64,000 bases of DNA from Paracentrotus lividus (Eukaryota > Echinodermata > Echinoidea > Camarodonta > Echinidae): the NCBI GenBank assembly GCA_940671915.1, contig CALNVZ010003433.1, forward strand, positions 50,990,526 through 51,054,525, given 5' to 3'. Under the pieces are notes generated by a model, which saw nothing but the letters and a program-made list of their open reading frames with translations, had not been told where the DNA came from and searched no databases. Shown here piece after piece: positions 59,769 to 64,000 of this stretch; position 1 is the stretch's first letter, and each line of letters starts with the position of its first letter. The translations under genes and the position numbers were made by a program.

Positions 59769-60122
59769 GTAAGTCTTGTTCAAGCTTCTTAAATATCACA
59801 ACAGAAACAAATAGGAAAATGAAAGAAATCTACATTGTAAGTCTTGCTCAAGCTTCTTAAATATCACAACAGAAACCGATAGGAAAATTAAAGAAATCTA
59901 AATTGTAAGTCTTGTTCAAGCTTCTTAAATATCACAACAGAAACAAATAGGAAAATTAAAGAAATCTAAATTGTAAGTCTTGCTCAAGCTTCTTAAATAT
60001 CACAACAGAAACAGATAGGAAAATGAAAGAAATCTACATTGTAAGTCTTGTTCAAGCTTCTTAAATATCACAACAGAAACATATAGGAAAATGAAAGAAA
60101 TCTACATTGTAAGTCTTGTTGA
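59722..60122. repeat. 68-bp minisatellite derived from the exon 15 donor region, six copies
   Basis: ATCACAACAGAAAC recurs at 59727, 59795, 59863, 59931, 59999 and 60067, a period of exactly 68. The first copy is exon 15 3' end plus intron start; the other five are intronic. Each carries the donor GTAAGT (59769, then 59837, 59905, 59973, 60041, 60109) and an exon-like stretch before it. Using a distal donor would bring in an in-frame TAA after GCTTCT, so readthrough would truncate the protein. Confidence 0.95.
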
Positions 60123-60941
60123 ACCTTTGCATGTCTATCAAAGAAAAGTATGCCAATTAGATAAATCTTAGCTTGAACTGAAAAGGAGTTTTGACATACA
60201 TGTATCTTATACACCATAAGTGGAGTCTTATAAACCTTATATCAAAGAAATTAATTCCCTACATATTTCTTATCTGGCACTAGTGAAGTCTGTACACATG
60301 TCTTACATCACAAAAGTGAAGTGTCTGCATTTATGTTTTAATCACATAAGTGAAGACCCTTCAATGTCTTATATCACAATATTTGAATTCCTACATTTAT
60401 CATACAACATATAAGTGAAGTACCTAAATATAACTTATACTCGTATCATATAAGTTAAAACCATTCATATATCTTATATCACAAAATCTAAGTCCCCGCA
60501 TTTATCTTACAACATATAAGTGAAGTACCTTAATATAACTTATACTAGTATCATATAAGTTAAGACCTTGCATATGCACATGTATCTTAAATCACATAAG
60601 TGAAGTCCCCACATAATATCTAATATCAAATATTAAGTGAAGTCCCTACATCTATCTTGTGTAAAATAAGTGAAATCTCTACAACTATCATGTATCACCT
60701 CAGAAGTCCATAAAATGTGTATGAAGTCCCTACATAATCTTATATCATATATTTTTTTGTTTCACCTTTCAGGAGTTTGTTTCGGACAATAAAATTTGGA
60801 GCATTTTTTTTTTTAATCATTATATAATGTACTCTTTGACTTACATGTATATATTATCACATCAAAGTATGAAATATCGCATCATATAATTGAAATATCT
60901 ACATCTATCTGACCTCACATTAAGATTCTTTGTATTTTCAG
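60123..60941. other. Intron 15 with a degenerate short-period repeat
   Basis: From about 60190 to 60740 the words CTTATATCACATAAGTGAAG and TCCCTACAT recur every 35-45 bases in degenerate form. It then turns to plain AT-rich intron up to the acceptor TTGTATTTTCAG. Confidence 0.75.
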
Positions 60942-61052
60942 TTGGGCATTGTTGGAATGAACGCTAAGTCTGACCCGATCCGTGAATCTCAAGTGACCTT
61001 TTATGTTAAGGTCAACGATGCAGATGACAATGAACCAGCATATTGGGGAGAG
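60942..61052 (+). CDS. Large cadherin, exon 16 (EC last strand and linker)
   Basis: The exon is 111 nt, phase 0 to 0, acceptor TTGTATTTTCAG and donor GTGAGA, giving 37 codons. LGIVGMNAKSDPIRESQVTF and YVKVNDADDNEPAYWGE form the last strand and a calcium linker in which D-A-D-D-N-E-P-A-Y replaces D-V-N-D-N-x-P-x-F. Alanine and aspartate at the variable positions keep the acidic ligands. It continues into exon 17. Confidence 0.92.
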
Positions 61053-61120
61053 GTGAGAATTCATTTCATTTTATTCAATAAATTTCACAGGAAAAGTTGA
61101 ACAGTTTTTTGCTATCTAAA
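61053..61120. other. Intron 16, start
   Basis: Short AT-rich stretch before the foldback element. Confidence 0.5.
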
Positions 61121-61728
61121 CACAACACCAAAAGTAAGTTCCCCTACTTCAGATATCAATATTTTTTAAATATTTCATTAAAAACAAAATTTAATTATAT
61201 GTCCATGTAGATTATTTCATTAGGTACAATGTGAGCACTCTGTCAGGAAAAATCATCATGGCATTCTGCAGTGAGCAATGGTTAAAGGCAAAAGTAAAAA
61301 AAAAAACACTTCCAAAACAGGAATTCCATCATATTTGATCAAATTTGCAATGTAAAATATGCAAAAACTGCACAATTTTAACCAAGTGCTTACTCAACCT
61401 TGAAATTCAACCCTCAACTCATATGTTATGTTTGGGCACAATTGCATTTCTTGTAACAAGTATAATGTCACAAATCTGATTTTTTTTTTTCCCTTCCAAA
61501 ACCATTTACTCAGAATTGTGATAATAGGCTTGTAAACTTCAAAAACATAATTTTTTTGCTTTCAACCATTGCTGACAGAAGCATAACATGATGATTCGTC
61601 CTAAAAATGGTTCACATAGTAGCTGATAAAATTACCTACACAGACATATAATTAGATTTTTTCAACTCCTGCTTCAAAAATTATTTATATCTGAAAGAGC
61701 TAGGGCTAAATTACTTTTTATGTGGTGG
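61121..61728. mobile_element. Short foldback element, relative of 12366-14333
   Basis: Inverted arms with TTCAGATATCAATATTTTTT at the left and TTATTTATATCTGAAAGAGC at the right. Shared landmarks with the large foldback include ACTTCCAAAACAGGAATTCC, TTAATTATATGTCCATGTAG and TAATAGGCTTGTAAACTTCA. The total of about 0.6 kb is less than a third of the large element, so it is an internally deleted or ancestral form. Confidence 0.75.
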
Positions 61729-61981
61729 TTATATAACAAACAACATGGAGAAATTTAGCGTGATTTTTTAAGGCAATTCTGAGTCATTATTGAGTGTTGT
61801 TTTTCTCTTGCTTCATATATACACACACGTAATTTGTTATAGGAAATTCTAATTTAATAGCATAAACATGGTCATAAACATTTCATCCTCATTTAGAGCA
61901 TGAAACTGTATCCTATTTTGAAACCTTAATTAATTGGGAACAAAAAAAATACAAAAATGAATGATAATTCATAGGATAGAG
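61729..61981. other. Intron 16, middle
   Basis: AT-rich with no feature. It leads into the minisatellite at 61982. Confidence 0.5.
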
Positions 61982-62946
61982 TCAGGTATTGTGTGTATCC
62001 CTTCATTTCTGTAGCGTAATGGATCCGTGGGTCCTCTCTTACCCCCTGAACCCAAGGAGATCTTATTAATCTCTTTTTAATCCCTTCATTCCTCTAGCAT
62101 ACTTGGATCCATGGGTCCTCTCTTACCCTCTGAACCCAAGGAGATCTAATAATCTCTTATTAATCCCTTCATTCCCCCAGCTACTGGATCCGTGGTCCTC
62201 TCTTACCCCCTGAACCCAAGGAGGTCTAATTAATCTCTTATTAACCCTTCATTCCCCCATCGTACTGGATCCGTGGGCCTCTCTTACCCCTAACCAAGAG
62301 ATCTAATTAATCTCTTATTAATCCCTTCATTCCTCCAGTGTAGGCCTACTACATCCGTGGGTCCTCTTACCCCCTGAACCCAAGGAGGTCTAATTATCTC
62401 TTATTAATCCCTTCATTCTCCTAGCGTACTGGATCCGTAGGTCCGCTCTTACCCCCAAACCCAAGGAGATCTAATTAATCTCTTATTAATCCCTTCTTCC
62501 CCCAGCGTACTGGATCTGTGGGTCCTCTGTTACCCCTGAACCCAAGAAGATCTAATTAATCTCATATCCTTCATTCCCCCCAGCTACTGGATCTGTGGGT
62601 CCTCTGTTACCCCCTGAACCCAAGAAGATCTAATTAATCTCATATCCCTTCATTCCCCCACGTACTGGATCTGTGGGTCCTCTCTTACCCCCTGAACCCA
62701 AGGAGATCTAATTAATCTCATATCCCTTCATTCCCCCCACGTACTGGATCCGTGGGTCCTCTCTTACCCCCTGAACCCAAGGAGATATAATTAATCTCTT
62801 ATTAATCCCTTCAATTCTCTAGCGTACTGAGGACGCTTTACCCCTGAACCCAAGAGATCTAATTAATCTCTTATTAATCCCTTCATCCCCCCAGCGTACT
62901 GGATCTGTAGGTCCGCTGTTACCCCCTGAACCCACTGAGCTACAGG
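61982..62946. repeat. About 80-bp minisatellite derived from the exon 17 acceptor region, about 12 copies
   Basis: The unit is CTTCATTCCCCCAG (acceptor-like), then CGTACTGGATCCGTGGGTCC, TCTTACCCCCTGAACCCAAG and GAGATCTAATTAATCTCTTA. Copies start near 62015 and follow every 70-84 bases. The last copy, at 62895, is the true 5' end of exon 17. Many units keep a pyrimidine-rich tract and an AG, so several decoy acceptors precede the exon. Confidence 0.92.
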
Positions 62947-63036
62947 TGCAGAGAACCTCTGGTGAAACATTTTGGAGTTGTGCCTAAAGCTGTGGATCAG
63001 ATATGATTCATAACCAAATCTACTACTTTCTAGTCA
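62895..63036 (+). CDS. Large cadherin, exon 17 (EC N half; two base-level frameshifts)
   Basis: The exon is 142 nt, phase 0 to 1, acceptor CATCCCCCCAG and donor GTAAGT. Reading starts RTGSVGPLLPPEPTELQVQR, shifts one frame at the T-run 62969-62972 to give FGVVPKAVD, and shifts back near 63001 to give MIHNQIYYFLVS. The changes are +1 and -1, so the overall length fits the phases of exons 16 and 18. Content matches an EC repeat (A-x-D-x-D loop, then N-x-I-x-Y-x-L). I favour base errors over decay. Confidence 0.75.
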
Positions 63037-63391
63037 GTAAGTCAATGTACAAGTATCAACAAAATGTACAATCAAACAGAAATTTTTGCATGCATGATAC
63101 TTTTAAGGCAACTACCCTCTAGATAATTCTCCCCTGGGAAACTACCCCACCAAAAATCTAGCACCTAACCTAGTGGCAGATCCAGGTGGGGGCGCAGGAC
63201 GTAGCTGGATGTACACGCTATCTCTCTTCAGATTCGCTTTGAGGAGATAGCTTATCCAGCTTGCCTGAGAAGTGATAGTCTTCCTAACATTGGATCGACA
63301 GTGATTATTTGCTTCATATCTAGGCCTACAGTAGTATTTACAAGATGACACATTTTCAAAATCTTTTACTATCTTTGATTTGTGTATCAAG
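63037..63391. other. Intron 17
   Basis: Intron of 355 bases with no element recognised. The acceptor is GTGTATCAAG. Confidence 0.6.
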
Positions 63392-63640
63392 GTGGAACAA
63401 ATGAGGACTATTTCAATCTGGAGAAAGTCTCTGGGTAATCTTACGCTTCTGAATGCAATCGACCGAGAACTGAGACAGATTTCTCCCTGATTATCAGAGC
63501 TGCAAGCAATCCTGACTATGTGCCTGATGAGAATGTGATTTATGATCCACTGACCGATGACACCCTAGTAAGGGTCACTGTGACAGTCCCGATGGTGAAT
63601 GATAGTCCGCCAAAGTTTGAATATGAACGGTATACAGCAG
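63392..63640 (+). CDS. Large cadherin, exon 18 (EC core and linker; two frameshifts)
   Basis: The exon is 249 nt, phase 1 to 1, acceptor TTGTGTATCAAG and donor GTATGT. It reads GTNEDYFNLEKVSG, shifts at the G-run 63433-63435 to NLTLLNAIDREL (with D-R-E), and shifts back near 63470 to FSLIIRAASNPDYVPDEN and DTLVRVTVTV. The linker reads MVNDSPPKF here, while the tandem copies downstream give SDVNDSPPKF, so the local sequence probably has a further small error. Two compensating shifts leave the phases intact. Confidence 0.82.
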
Positions 63641-64000
63641 GTATGTACAGTGTATATGAAGAGAATATATATATGACCTCTGACCTTTGACACCCTAGTG
63701 AGAGTCACTGTGATAGTCTCCGATGTGAATGATAGTCCGCCAAAGTTTGAACATGAACGGTATACAGCAGGTTCGTATATGATGAGAATGTAACATACAT
63801 GTATGACCTCTGACCTTTGACACCATAGTGAGAGTCACTGTGATAGTCTCTGATGTCAATGATAGTCCGCCAAAGTTTGAATATGAACGGTATACAGCAG
63901 GTATGTATCTGATGAGAATGTGATATATGACCTCTGACCTTTGACACCCTAGTGAGAGTCACTGTGATAGTCTCTGATGTCAATGATAGTCCACCAAAGT
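63535..64000. repeat. 130-bp minisatellite derived from the exon 18 donor region, at least 3 copies, runs off the window
   Basis: TATACAGCAG followed by GT occurs at 63641, 63771 and 63901, exactly 130 apart, and a fourth copy is cut off by the window end. Each unit holds TTTGACACCCTAGTGAGAGT, the linker codons (DVNDSPPKF) and the donor. Donor words are GTATGT, GTTCGT and GTATGT. The unit thus repeats the exon end, the splice site and about 45 bases of intron. Confidence 0.93.

Overview
The window is animal nuclear DNA. It is AT-rich, dense in transposons and covers part of one very large multi-exon gene on the + strand. Eighteen exons with good splice signals and matching phases (about 3.4 kb coding, roughly 1,137 residues) run from position 1189 to 63640. 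They encode consecutive extracellular cadherin (EC) repeats, with eleven calcium-linker motifs of the D-x-N-D-N-x-P-x-F type. No signal peptide, membrane segment or cytoplasmic tail is in the window, so both ends of the gene lie outside. The long run of EC repeats fits a large cadherin (cadherin-23, Dachsous, FAT or protocadherin-like), but the paralogue cannot be named from this part. The mobile-element content (Dong/R4-like and L1/Tx1-like LINEs, TTAA-flanked MITEs, foldback elements, AGGTCA-rich tandem repeats) suggests a marine invertebrate. An echinoderm is my best guess, with low confidence.

Layout: 1-870 is a minisatellite. Exons 1-3 lie at 1.2-5.1 kb, with a foldback element in intron 2. 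Intron 3 holds a 5'-truncated L1/Tx1-like LINE. Intron 4 holds a jockey-like LINE split by a TTAA MITE, a nearly 2 kb inverted repeat and a G-run element. Exon 5 is at 15.5-15.7 kb.

From 16.2 to 28.3 kb the sequence is an indel-riddled copy of 38.4-51.0 kb and stops at a 25-N gap. Next come 10 kb (28.3-38.4 kb) unrelated to the rest of the gene, then the clean version carrying exons 6-11. I read the first copy, and possibly the 10 kb after it, as an assembly artefact. Intron 7 holds a nested head-to-tail series of Dong/R4-like LINE copies joined by (TTA)n tails. Intron 9 holds a tRNA-derived SINE. Intron 11 holds another LINE split by a GCGAT-rich TTAA MITE. Exons 12-18 occupy 54.8-63.6 kb. 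Intron 13 carries an array of nuclear-receptor-like direct repeats.

The most unusual biological feature is that at least three minisatellites in this gene are built from exon-intron junctions: exon 15 donor (68 bp x 6), exon 17 acceptor (about 80 bp x 12) and exon 18 donor (130 bp x 3 or more). Extra splice sites and extra copies of exon ends are therefore laid out in tandem next to the real exons. No bacterial-type operon, CRISPR array, rRNA or intact tRNA gene is visible.
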